A stretch of DNA of 64,000 nucleotides from Nevskiaceae bacterium. GTDB taxonomy: Bacteria > Pseudomonadota > Gammaproteobacteria > Steroidobacterales > Steroidobacteraceae. Of this stretch, positions 56,722-64,000 are shown piece after piece (positions within the stretch are counted from its first letter, which is position 1; each line of letters opens with the position of its first letter). The DNA is taken from contig VEQP01000002.1 of the NCBI GenBank assembly GCA_018883185.1, forward strand, positions 84,887-148,886, read 5' to 3'. The notes beneath the pieces were generated by a model. The model ran no database searches and had not been told where the DNA came from. It worked only from the letters and a program-made list of their open reading frames with translations. Position numbers and translations under genes: made by a program.

Positions 56722-58413
56722 TTATAGTCGCGGACGCTTGCCGAGCTTGAAGGGACTGTCGAGGGCTGCGAGTTCGCGGGCATCCCGGCCGTAGGGGTCG
56801 GGCTTGAAGACGATGCTGCCATCGTCGTCGCGATCCGCCGTCCAGTAAATCAGCAGCACCGGAACGGGCTTCGCGACCCGCAGGGTGCGCGTCTCACCGC
56901 TGTCCACGGCACTGCGCAGGCTCGCGGCATTCCAGCGCGCCGGGTCACCAAGCACCCATTCGGCGAGTTCCAGCGGTCGTTCGGTACGGATGCAACCTGA
57001 GCTGAATGTCCGATTGCTTTCGTCGAACAGCGACTTGCTCGGCGTATCGTGCAGGTAGACCAGATGCGGGTTCGGGAAGTTGATCTTCACCACACCCAGC
57101 GCATTGCTTGGACCCGCCGCCTGGCGCAGCAGGTAGGGAAAGTTGCGCGCCGTGTAGCGGCTGAAGTCGATGGAAGCTGCGTTGACCGCTGCCCCGTTTC
57201 GATCGAGCACCTGCAGGTTCTTGCGCGCGAGGATGCTGCGATCACCGCGACGCAGAGCAGGCAGGATGTCTTTCTCAAGGATGCCCGGCGGTACGGTCCA
57301 GGTGGGATTGATCACCACGTTGTTGATGCTGGCCTTGAACACCGGCGTTTCACGAAAAGGCTGCCCGACCACCGCGCGCGATTGCCAGATACGTTTGCGG
57401 TCGCGGACGAAGTGCACCTCGAAGCCGGCGATATCGACGATGACGAGATCGCCCTCCTTGATTTCGTGCAATACCTGGCGACCGCGCTCGAGATTGACTC
57501 GCAGTTGGGCGATGCGTTGTTCCACCGGTACGTTCAGCGCCTGCAGCGTGGCCGGGCCGAGCGAGCCGTCCACGGCGAGGCGATGTCTGCGCTGAGCGTG
57601 GCGCAATGCCGCCTCGAGCTGCGGGTCAAAGAAATTCTCGGCGCTACCACTGGCCGGGGTCGAGCTTGCACCCACCGCAGCCAAATCGCCGCTGATGGCC
57701 AAGCGGCGACGCAGCACGGCGATGCGCGCATCGCTCATGCCGGGTTTCAGCGTGGGGCCGCCGGCAATGGTCGGCCAACCGCCGAGGGCGGCGATCTGCC
57801 GGTAGGCTGCAAGCGCCTCGCGCCCCGCTTGATACATCCAGTGCGATGGGCGCACCAGTTCGATGCTGCTGCGGATGCGATTGCCGCGGATAGCCTCGTG
57901 CACGAAACGCACCGGATCCACGTCGCGGATGTCGCGGGTATCGAAATTCCAGTTCGAATCGAGGGAGACCGGGTCGACCTTGCCGAAGTACAGGTGATAC
58001 ACGATCAATGCGTAGGCATCGGAGGCCAGCAGCTCCAGCGCCACTCGTTCGAGCGCGCTCGGGTTCGTCAGAGCTCGCAGCCGTTGCAGCGATGCGAGGT
58101 GGTAATCGGTGGGCCGAAGGCCGTCGTCCTCGATGTCCGCGAGCAGTTGCACGAGTGACTGCAGGCGCGTCGCGTCCCAATAGGGGCGATAGGCGTTGAG
58201 CTCGTACAACTTGCCAAGCGAACGCGTGGCTATCAGCGTTTCGCTCTCTACCGTCAGAGGTTGACCCGTCCCTAGGGCATCGAGCCGCTCGCGCAGCAAC
58301 TCGCTGACCGCATCGGGTGGCGCGAGGGACGCCGCTGGGGTCACCGCCTGCAGCAACTGACTGGAAAGCAATACGGTGCACAGCAGTGCGACTCGGAGCG
58401 TCGAACGAAGCAT
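56722..58413 (-). CDS. ldtD: L,D-transpeptidase, LdtD/YcbB type
   Basis: The protein has 563 residues. After a signal peptide (VALLCTVLLSSQLLQAVTPAA) comes a scaffold of about 230 residues, a peptidoglycan-binding helix region (LEAALRHAQRRHRLAVDGSLGPATLQALN) and the YkuD catalytic domain with HDTPSKSLFDESNRTFSSGCIR, the His-x14-17-SxGCIR catalytic motif. The order and size match E. coli LdtD. It forms 3-3 crosslinks between meso-diaminopimelate residues in the periplasm. The ATG comes three bases after the stop of a possible 30-residue ORF and has no close Shine-Dalgarno sequence, so coupling is likely. Confidence 0.93.
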   Translation of the reverse strand: MLRSTLRVALLCTVLLSSQLLQAVTPAASLAPPDAVSELLRERLDALGTGQPLTVESETLIATRSLGKLYELNAYRPYWDATRLQSLVQLLADIEDDGLRPTDYHLASLQRLRALTNPSALERVALELLASDAYALIVYHLYFGKVDPVSLDSNWNFDTRDIRDVDPVRFVHEAIRGNRIRSSIELVRPSHWMYQAGREALAAYRQIAALGGWPTIAGGPTLKPGMSDARIAVLRRRLAISGDLAAVGASSTPASGSAENFFDPQLEAALRHAQRRHRLAVDGSLGPATLQALNVPVEQRIAQLRVNLERGRQVLHEIKEGDLVIVDIAGFEVHFVRDRKRIWQSRAVVGQPFRETPVFKASINNVVINPTWTVPPGILEKDILPALRRGDRSILARKNLQVLDRNGAAVNAASIDFSRYTARNFPYLLRQAAGPSNALGVVKINFPNPHLVYLHDTPSKSLFDESNRTFSSGCIRTERPLELAEWVLGDPARWNAASLRSAVDSGETRTLRVAKPVPVLLIYWTADRDDDGSIVFKPDPYGRDARELAALDSPFKLGKRPRL

Positions 58414-58416
58414 GGG

Positions 58417-58509
58417 TTAGCGAGCGATCTCGTCGAGGAAGCGTGGGTACCGCGTATCGTCCTCTTGCGCGAGTCGATCGTCCAGTTTCTCGCGATGCGA
58501 ATAGAACAT
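58417..58509 (-). CDS. Possible small ORF (30 aa) coupled to ldtD
   Basis: ATG at 58509 opens a frame beginning MFYSHREKLDDRLAQEDDTR and ending in TAA three bases before the ldtD ATG. About 20 of 29 sense codons end in G or C, in line with coding genes here, and the peptide is highly charged. No ribosome-binding site is seen. The octamer ATGTTCTA is repeated 16 bases upstream. I do not recognise the sequence. It could be a real small protein, a leader peptide or chance. Confidence 0.35.
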   Translation of the reverse strand: MFYSHREKLDDRLAQEDDTRYPRFLDEIAR

Positions 58510-58566
58510 GGGCTACTAGAACATGCGCTGCAGGAACTTCGGTCGGGCCTTTACAATGCCTCGACC

Positions 58567-59697
58567 ATGTCGGCCGCCTTCGATGTCCCTGAGGCTTCCA
58601 TCGACCCCACACAACTGGGTCCGATGCTGGTCGCGTGGCAGCGACGCAGCGGGCGGCAAGACTTGCCTTGGCAGCGTGATCGCAGCGCTTATCGCGTCTG
58701 GGTCTCCGAGATCATGCTGCAGCAAACGCAGGTGGCGACGGTCATCGGATACTTCGAGCGCTTCATGGCGCGCTTTCCCAACGTGAGCGAGCTTGCCGCA
58801 GCGCCGATCGATGATGTGCTGCACCTGTGGACCGGGCTCGGCTACTACGCGCGGGCGCGCAATCTGCACCGCGCGGCGCGGCAGATCTGCGATCGATTCG
58901 GCGGCGAGTTTCCGCGCCACTTTGCGGAGGTTGCTGAGTTGCCGGGCATCGGCCGTTCGACCGCCGGCGCGATACTCGCGCTTGCCTACGACGAGCGGCA
59001 GCCGATCCTCGATGGCAACGTCAAGCGGGTGCTTGCCCGGGTATTTGAGATCGAAGGCAATGCGGCGCAGCGCGCGGTAGAGCAGCAACTCTGGGCACTG
59101 GCTGATGCCTGCACGCCAGCGCAGGATGTCGCCACGTACACCCAGGCCGTCATGGATCTCGGTGCCACCGTGTGCAGTCGGCGCAATCCGGCCTGCGCGC
59201 TGTGCCCGGTGAGAGCGCAGTGCCGCGCGCGCGCCTCCGCTCGCCAGCACGAGATTCCGGCACCCAAGCCGCGCGCCGCGCGAAAAGCTCGTCCCGCTCG
59301 CGCATGTTGGTGGTTGTTGCCGATCGATGCCGAGGGTCGCGTGCTGCTCGAGCGGCGCCCGGAGCGCGGCGTCTGGGGCGGCTTGTGGTGTCCGTTGCAG
59401 TTCGACACCGCCACGGCGGCTGCGAGCTATGCACGGCAACGGTTCGCGGTCGAGGCAAATCAACTCGAGTCGCTCGGTACTATTGACCATGTCTTTACGC
59501 ACTTTGATCTCGCTATCACGCCGCTGCTGCTGCGCGGTGTGGCCGCGGCGGATGCCGTGATGGAGCCCTCAGGGGTGCTCTGGTATAACCCGCGTGACGG
59601 TGCAGTGCGGGTCGGTTTGCCCGCGCCCGCCAAACAACTGCTCGACGATCTGCTCGGGCAGCCGCTAGTCAATTCGAGGGATTCTCTGCATGACTGA
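58567..59697 (+). CDS. mutY: Adenine DNA glycosylase MutY
   Basis: From MSAAFDVPEASID the protein has 376 residues. Landmarks are SEIMLQQTQVATVIGYFERF, the HhH motif LPGIGRSTAGAILALAY with the catalytic Asp in ILDGNVKRVL, the 4Fe-4S ligands Cys-x6-Cys-x2-Cys-x5-Cys (CSRRNPACALCPVRAQC) and a C-terminal Nudix-like 8-oxoG recognition domain (GVWGGLWCPLQF). It removes A mispaired with 8-oxoG, complementing MutM. TACAAT at 58552-58557 is nine bases before the ATG. yggX overlaps by eight bases. Confidence 0.96.
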   Translation: MSAAFDVPEASIDPTQLGPMLVAWQRRSGRQDLPWQRDRSAYRVWVSEIMLQQTQVATVIGYFERFMARFPNVSELAAAPIDDVLHLWTGLGYYARARNLHRAARQICDRFGGEFPRHFAEVAELPGIGRSTAGAILALAYDERQPILDGNVKRVLARVFEIEGNAAQRAVEQQLWALADACTPAQDVATYTQAVMDLGATVCSRRNPACALCPVRAQCRARASARQHEIPAPKPRAARKARPARACWWLLPIDAEGRVLLERRPERGVWGGLWCPLQFDTATAAASYARQRFAVEANQLESLGTIDHVFTHFDLAITPLLLRGVAAADAVMEPSGVLWYNPRDGAVRVGLPAPAKQLLDDLLGQPLVNSRDSLHD

Positions 59698-59977
59698 CTC
59701 GCCTGTCCGCATGGTTGATTGCGTCGTCTTGAAAAAATCCGCCCCCGGCCTCGAGCGCGTTGTTTACCCGGGCGAGCTCGGCGTCCGCATCTGGCGTCAG
59801 GTGTCGAAGGAAGGCTGGCAGCGCTGGGTCGCCCACCAGACGATGTTGATCAATGAATATCGACTCGTGCCGATCGAGCCGAAGGCGCGCAAGTTTCTCG
59901 AAGGTGAGATGGAAAAATTTCTCTTTGGCGTCGGAGCAGTGAAGCCCGAGGGTTTTGTCGCCCCTCCGGCCGGCTGA
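59690..59977 (+). CDS. yggX: Fe(2+)-trafficking / oxidative damage protection protein YggX
   Basis: The protein has 95 residues. The conserved Cys is in RMVDCVVLKKSAPGLER, then YPGELGVRIWRQVSKEGWQRW, HQTMLINEYRL and FLEGEMEKFLFG match YggX throughout. It protects Fe-S clusters, and MutY is an Fe-S protein; mutY-yggX pairing is also found in E. coli. The start lies inside the end of mutY (overlap of eight bases). Confidence 0.96.
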   Translation: MTDSPVRMVDCVVLKKSAPGLERVVYPGELGVRIWRQVSKEGWQRWVAHQTMLINEYRLVPIEPKARKFLEGEMEKFLFGVGAVKPEGFVAPPAG

Positions 59978-59981
59978 GCGC

Positions 59982-61481
59982 TTAATCTTTTGTCCGCTGG
60001 CCGACGGTCTGCAGTACGTCGGCGAAGGCTTCGGCGAGCAGGCGCTCGTCGGAGTCGAGCCCGCCACCTAGGCTACCGGTGGGGTCAACGTAGTAGAGTT
60101 CGAGACGCCCGCTGCGACCTGCACCAAAATCCAGGCTTCTTCGCCATAGATCGTCCTCGGCGCCTCCGCTGCGACCGGCGTTCAGCCATGGCGACTGTAG
60201 CTGTAGACGCAGCAGGCTCGGCGCCCGGAACGCAGGGGGCAGTTTTTCGAGCAGCGATTGCAGCATCTCGCCATTGATCTGCGGCGCCACCGATAGTGTC
60301 AGCAGCGCTTTCATCAAGTCTCTGGCGTGCTCGCTTCGCTCGATGCGCGATTCCATCTGCCGCTGTGAGTCGCGGGATTGCTGCATCTCGGTCAGATCAT
60401 TGAGTACTTCAACGAACTCCGACTGACCACCTTCGCTTCCACTCAAACGGCGGATGCTCACCTGTTGCAGGCTGGCGCCGTGACGACGCAACAACTCGTA
60501 GCGGTCGAGTTCCTCGCCCTCGCGCAAGGCGCGGCACACCGGGCAGTCAACAGGCTCGATGTCCGTGTTGTGGAACAGGGAGTGGGTGGTCTTACCGACG
60601 AGTTGTGAAGCGGGAACACCCAGTACTCGCCCTGCAGCCGCATTGGCCTGACTGATTCGGCCACCCTCGTCGATGATCAGCGTCGGGTTCGGTACAGCGT
60701 CATAGATCCGGGCCGCGCTCGCCAGCGCCGTGAACGGTTCGCGCAGCGTTGAGTAGAGCAGCGCCAGATATACGAACCAGTAAGCCATGATCTTCAGAAG
60801 GTGGCCGATGACGTTGGCCGGACCGAACAGGTTGTCTTCCAGCGAGAACAGCACCTCAGCCAGCATCATCGCCAGCAGTGATGCAGGGATGAAGCGGCGC
60901 ACGCCGGTGGGCAGTTGATGCCGAATGCGCCAAAGTATGCTGAGGGTGATCAAGTGCAGGCCGATGATCGTCCAATCGATCAGGACTTTCGTCTGGCTGA
61001 AACGCAGGCCCTCTTCGTACATGTCCGGCAGCCAGCCGTTCACCGATGCCACGATGAGCAGCAGCGTCAGTGAGCCAACGATTGCGTGAAACGGCAGCAG
61101 CGGCATGCGTTTCGACATCAACTGAATCGCCACCAGCATGCCGAGGGCTTGCAGGCCGCGGGCACTCGCCCAGAGGCGCAGGCTCACGTTTTGCTCATCG
61201 ATCGGCAGCAGGCTCATTCCCTGATAGGTGATCAGGTGCAGCAGGTCGATCAACATGCACCAGCCGATCACCACGGCGATGAGCAGCAGATACTGGTTTC
61301 GGGCGAAGCGCTGCGAGGTATGGGCGACGATCATCGCCGTGCCGCCGATCACGATGGAGATCGTCTCGGCGAAGACGTGGAACGCCAGGTACCCGAACCC
61401 ATAGGCGAAGTAACCCAGCACTAGCACCACGCCGAGCGGTACCAGGATGTTCCACAATAAAAAGCGTCGATCGTCGATCAT
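59982..61481 (-). CDS. Membrane PAS sensor protein (MASE3-like, PAS, C-terminal GAF-like) without output domain
   Basis: From MIDDRRFLLWNILV the protein has 499 residues. About eight membrane segments cover residues 8-255 with the pattern FAETISIVIGGTAMIVAH, RNQYLLLIAVVIGWCMLIDLLHLITYQGM and ANVIGHLLKIMAYWFVYLAL, typical of MASE3 sensors. A PAS domain follows (AVPNPTLIIDEGGRISQANAAAGRVLGV). It carries a CPVC pair in EPVDCPVCRAL, then a coiled-coil-like stretch and a C-terminal region resembling GAF (SGRLELYYVDPTGSLGG). No kinase, GGDEF or EAL part is present. The ATG overlaps the tadE-like stop by four bases. Confidence 0.75.
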   Translation of the reverse strand: MIDDRRFLLWNILVPLGVVLVLGYFAYGFGYLAFHVFAETISIVIGGTAMIVAHTSQRFARNQYLLLIAVVIGWCMLIDLLHLITYQGMSLLPIDEQNVSLRLWASARGLQALGMLVAIQLMSKRMPLLPFHAIVGSLTLLLIVASVNGWLPDMYEEGLRFSQTKVLIDWTIIGLHLITLSILWRIRHQLPTGVRRFIPASLLAMMLAEVLFSLEDNLFGPANVIGHLLKIMAYWFVYLALLYSTLREPFTALASAARIYDAVPNPTLIIDEGGRISQANAAAGRVLGVPASQLVGKTTHSLFHNTDIEPVDCPVCRALREGEELDRYELLRRHGASLQQVSIRRLSGSEGGQSEFVEVLNDLTEMQQSRDSQRQMESRIERSEHARDLMKALLTLSVAPQINGEMLQSLLEKLPPAFRAPSLLRLQLQSPWLNAGRSGGAEDDLWRRSLDFGAGRSGRLELYYVDPTGSLGGGLDSDERLLAEAFADVLQTVGQRTKD

Positions 61482-61885
61482 TGCGTGACATCCACCAAAA
61501 CTTCGTGGGTCAGTGTAACGGAAGGCGCGGGCAGGAAATCCCATAGGAACTGGAATTCGTAACTCGCCTCGAGCCGCAGCTGCGCCCCCGGCGCGCTGGC
61601 CGTGTCCCAGTCGGGAATGGACTGCAGAGTCAATTGCGCCTCATCGATGCTGCGACTTGCAGCGAGGTACACATTGCGTAGATCGGCGAGGCTTGCCGGA
61701 GTCGGTGCCGCGCTGCCATGCACCATGGCATAGCGCCCGGTTTCGGCAAGCGCATGGCGCAGTACGAGATCCGTCCACAGCAGTCGCGCGAAATCGAGCA
61801 CGCCGAACACCAGCAGCAGGAACACTGGTAACAGGACCAAGGTTTCGAGCAGTACGGAGCCGCGATGCGCTTGACGGGGGTTCAT
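61478..61885 (-). CDS. tadE: TadE-family pseudopilin
   Basis: From MNPRQAHRGSVLLETLVLLP the protein has 135 residues. The motif RGSVLLETLVLLPVFLLLVFGVLDFARL is the TadE/TadF-type N-terminal helix with the conserved Glu at about position five of the hydrophobic stretch, for prepilin peptidase cleavage. The rest would be periplasmic. It starts two bases after the previous tadE-like gene in the Tad operon. Confidence 0.82.
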   Translation of the reverse strand: MNPRQAHRGSVLLETLVLLPVFLLLVFGVLDFARLLWTDLVLRHALAETGRYAMVHGSAAPTPASLADLRNVYLAASRSIDEAQLTLQSIPDWDTASAPGAQLRLEASYEFQFLWDFLPAPSVTLTHEVLVDVTQ

Positions 61886-61887
61886 GG

Positions 61888-62340
61888 TCAAAACACACGG
61901 GCCTCGACGGTGCTCGTCAGGTTCCAGGAGGCAGGAAGCCCGGGTAAGTCCCAGGGGAAAACGTGCACGGCCGCAGCCTCGATACGCACGAATCTTAGGG
62001 GTCGTGTGTCGGCGGCAGGGCAGGAGCCGGTACTGCAGGAAACGACCGTCAGCACGCCCGTGCCGGTGTCGAGGCAGCCGCAATACTGTTCAGCGCTGAC
62101 GGTGATCGGCGTATTGCTGTACGCCGCCACGACTTCCGCCGCATTGACGATGCCGGGCAAATCCTCGCTGCGGGCGAGACTGTAGGCAGCAAAGTCGGCG
62201 CCCGCCCGCGCCGTTGCCGAGAGTTCCATTTTCAGCCGGCTCGCGAGGGCTAGCGTCATCAACCCGAAGAACAAGATCGCAAAGACCGGAGCGATCAACA
62301 GCAGCTCAACGGCTGCGATGCCGCTCACTCGCCGAGCCAT
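61888..62340 (-). CDS. TadE/TadF-like pseudopilin
   Basis: The protein has 150 residues, MARRVSGIAAVELLLIAPVF with ILFFGLMTLALASRLKMELS. Glu within the hydrophobic segment fits the TadE family. A cysteine-rich loop (EQYCGCLDTGTG, VVSCSTGSCP) is unusual and may hold disulfides. The start overlaps the tadG-like gene by 16 bases. It likely acts as a minor pilin or assembly factor for the Flp pilus. Confidence 0.8.
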   Translation of the reverse strand: MARRVSGIAAVELLLIAPVFAILFFGLMTLALASRLKMELSATARAGADFAAYSLARSEDLPGIVNAAEVVAAYSNTPITVSAEQYCGCLDTGTGVLTVVSCSTGSCPAADTRPLRFVRIEAAAVHVFPWDLPGLPASWNLTSTVEARVF

Positions 62341-63545
62341 GCGCGTTGCCTCAGTGCGTCGGGAAGGTAGTGTGAGTCGTAGTTCAGGCGCAGGCGCCCC
62401 GTCAGGCGCAGGGTTCGTGCGATCAGCGCTATCGCCCGTGCGCTGCTATTGGCAGGTTGAGCGCCGACACCCGTGACTTGCAGCGCAGATCGCGGCGTAT
62501 ACACGACGCCTTCCAGTCGGCCGGTGCTGGCGATGGGGATCGTATGCGAGGCAACGCCGAGCGGCACGCCTCGTGATTCGAAAATCGCCACGCCCGCGTA
62601 GGTCCCGTTGGTCGGCGCGGTGAGGTTGACGATGGTGGTCGCGTTCATGGTGATGCTGCCGCCGACGGCGAGGAAAATCGTCACGGCGTTGCCGGTCAAG
62701 CGTGCGTTGTTATTGGTGGTGAGTCCGCCGCCATAGATCAGGTAATTGCCGCTTGCAAACGTTGCCCGCGCGTTCGCATTGATTCGAATGCCGTTGCAGT
62801 AGGTTCCGGGCTGCAGCGTAACGGTGCCGCTGGCGACGAAGTTGGTGTAATCGCAGGCTGTGAAAGTGGGTTCGGACAGCGCCAGCATCGGATCGACGAC
62901 CGTGGCAGCACCCGTCACCGGGATCGGGGTCACCGTCGCGCTACCGCTGATCGAGCGACCGCCGCGCACGCGGATGGAAAGCAGCGTGACCTGCGCATTG
63001 TTACCTACGGTGAGCGCCGTAGCCCCGCTCGAGTTGACCTGTGCTGTGCAGAACGCGCCTGGGATGTTCGCATTCGCATCGATGGCAAGGGATCCGTTGC
63101 CGGTATCGGCCAAGGTCATCAGGCAGGCGGGCCTGCGCAACCGCGCCGTCGCCTGCGTGCCGATCAGTGTTGAGGCTCCGACGAACAGTGCGGAAAAAAG
63201 TCTCGGCGGCTGATGCTCGATGCGTACCCGCACCGCCAACTCGCTGCCGGCGTAGGCGCCGGCAGTCGGAGGCCTGTCCACGGTGACCGTGGTATCGGCG
63301 GCGACCGGAAAACCGTTTTCGGCTGCGGTATATCGTGCGGCGATCGTAACGCCGGCTGCATTCTCACGCAGCGCTTGCAGTGCGCCCGCCTGCGCAGCCA
63401 GATCCGTCGCAGTTTGCTGCGCGCGGCGTAACGCGAACAGGTACGCACTCTCGATTACGAGTGCGAGCAGCATGATCACGATCGGCAACAGCACTGCAGT
63501 CCACAGTGCCAGCACCCCGCGCTGCCGCGAGGCTGCGCGAGTCAC
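62325..63545 (-). CDS. tadG: TadG-like Flp pilus assembly protein
   Basis: Using GTG at 63545, which overlaps the tadC stop (GTGA), the protein has 406 residues. The N-terminus RQRGVLALWTAVLLPIVIMLLALVIESAYLFALRRAQQTATDLAAQAGAL matches TadG/TadE-like Flp proteins. A long beta-rich part follows with repeats such as INANARATFASGNYLIYGGG and TTNNNARLTGNAVTIFL that suggest a beta-helix exposed in the periplasm or outside. The longer ATG start at 63623 would lie inside tadC. Confidence 0.8.
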   Translation of the reverse strand: MTRAASRQRGVLALWTAVLLPIVIMLLALVIESAYLFALRRAQQTATDLAAQAGALQALRENAAGVTIAARYTAAENGFPVAADTTVTVDRPPTAGAYAGSELAVRVRIEHQPPRLFSALFVGASTLIGTQATARLRRPACLMTLADTGNGSLAIDANANIPGAFCTAQVNSSGATALTVGNNAQVTLLSIRVRGGRSISGSATVTPIPVTGAATVVDPMLALSEPTFTACDYTNFVASGTVTLQPGTYCNGIRINANARATFASGNYLIYGGGLTTNNNARLTGNAVTIFLAVGGSITMNATTIVNLTAPTNGTYAGVAIFESRGVPLGVASHTIPIASTGRLEGVVYTPRSALQVTGVGAQPANSSARAIALIARTLRLTGRLRLNYDSHYLPDALRQRAWLGE

Positions 63546-64000
63546 TGCATGCCCCGAACGATGTCGATGGCCGCGAGTATCGACGGGCCCGCCAGCACCA
63601 CCATCATGGCCGGAAAGAGACACAGCAGCAGCGGAAACAGTAACTTCGTCGAGAGTTTCGCGCCGAGCTCCTCGGCCTTCAGCCGCCGGCGGGTGCGCAA
63701 CTCGCTCGAATAGGTCCTGAGAATGGTGGCGACGCCCGCGCCGAACTGCTCGGCTTCTGCGAGGCTCACCATGAGGTTACGAACCTCCGGCGATCCGCTC
63801 GCCTCGGCAAAGCCCTCGAAGGCCTGCTCACGGCTCGCGCCCGCTTTCAGTTGCAATTGCACGTTGCGAAACAGGCGCGCGAGTTTGGGACTCGTGGTCT
63901 CGAACTCCTGGCTGACCCGAGCCATGGTCGAATACAAATCGAGTCCCGCGTCGATGCACACCCGCATCAGATCGAGGACGTTGGCCAGGTTGAGTTCGAT
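63542..64000 (-). CDS. tadC: TadC, type II secretion F-domain inner-membrane platform protein (C-terminal part, cut by window edge)
   Basis: The frame is open from the right edge (first codon at 64000) to the stop at 63542, giving 152 residues. The T2SSF pattern is present: LYSTMARVSQEFETTSPKLAR, SGSPEVRNLMVSLAEAEQFGAGVATILRTYS, LRTRRRLKAEELGAKLSTKLLFPLLLCLFPAMMVVL. It forms part of the inner-membrane platform of the Flp/Tad pilus machine. The upstream Tad genes lie outside the window. Confidence 0.88.
   Translation of the reverse strand: MELNLANVLDLMRVCIDAGLDLYSTMARVSQEFETTSPKLARLFRNVQLQLKAGASREQAFEGFAEASGSPEVRNLMVSLAEAEQFGAGVATILRTYSSELRTRRRLKAEELGAKLSTKLLFPLLLCLFPAMMVVLAGPSILAAIDIVRGMQ

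Overview
This window is dense, GC-rich chromosomal DNA from a gammaproteobacterium. Two gene blocks follow the Escherichia coli order: ftsY-ftsE-ftsX-rpoH with rsmD diverging from ftsY, and coaD / mutM-rpmG-rpmB-radC / coaBC-dut. The gene content (TamAB, YadGH, GltBD, cryptochrome-DASH, PQQ dehydrogenase, sterol-desaturase-like protein, Tad pilus genes, many organic-acid-type transporters) would fit an environmental lineage near Steroidobacterales, Nevskiales or Xanthomonadales. That placement is inference. I see no insertion sequence, prophage, CRISPR array, tRNA or rRNA.

Layout. 1-2.7 kb: tamB (cut by the window edge) and tamA. 2.8-6 kb: an NRDE protein, nudC, and a divergent pair of FlhC-like and FlhD-like regulators. 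6-12.6 kb: the ABC exporter yadGH, a YheT-type hydrolase, a SPOR lipoprotein, an ExeA-like ATPase and a PQQ dehydrogenase. 12.6-17.4 kb: a minus-strand metabolic operon (small unknown protein, MHS-type transporter, Asp/Glu-racemase-like protein, Tat-exported aldo/keto reductase, nucleoside hydrolase). 17.5-21.3 kb: an SDR, a sterol-desaturase-like membrane protein, a Tat-exported nitrilase-like protein and a PIN/RHH toxin-antitoxin pair. 21.4-28.2 kb: gltB, gltD and a lipoprotein. 28.2-28.5 kb: a 400-base gap that appears to hold an undescribed structured small RNA with its own promoter and terminator. 28.6-34 kb: an unknown protein, a transporter and a thiamine-diphosphate enzyme on the minus strand, then an HDAC-family hydrolase and a hotdog-fold protein. 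34-43.3 kb: the conserved housekeeping core. 43.3-47.4 kb: a thiolase and two exported amidohydrolases. 47.5-59.9 kb: Mpo1-like protein, gshA, a transporter, a FAD reductase, a PII gene under a sigma-54 promoter, quinone reductase, Cry-DASH, small membrane proteins, an L,D-transpeptidase preceded by a possible small ORF, and mutY-yggX. 60-64 kb: the distal end of a Tad pilus operon (tadC, tadG-like, two tadE-like genes) ending in a membrane PAS sensor.

Regulatory signals read directly from the sequence: a near-perfect CIRCE (HrcA) operator in front of rpoH; a -24/-12 sigma-54 promoter with two NtrC-like boxes in front of the PII gene; a perfect 20-bp palindrome between the toxin-antitoxin operon and gltB; a hairpin whose loop is the nudC Shine-Dalgarno sequence; a 12-bp palindrome between the FlhC/FlhD-like genes; a strong rpmB promoter; and a recurring pattern of -10 hexamers 5-9 bases before start codons, which suggests leaderless mRNAs. 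The mutM reading frame is complete only if translation begins at a CTG codon.

All calls rest on reading motifs and layout by eye. No database search was run.
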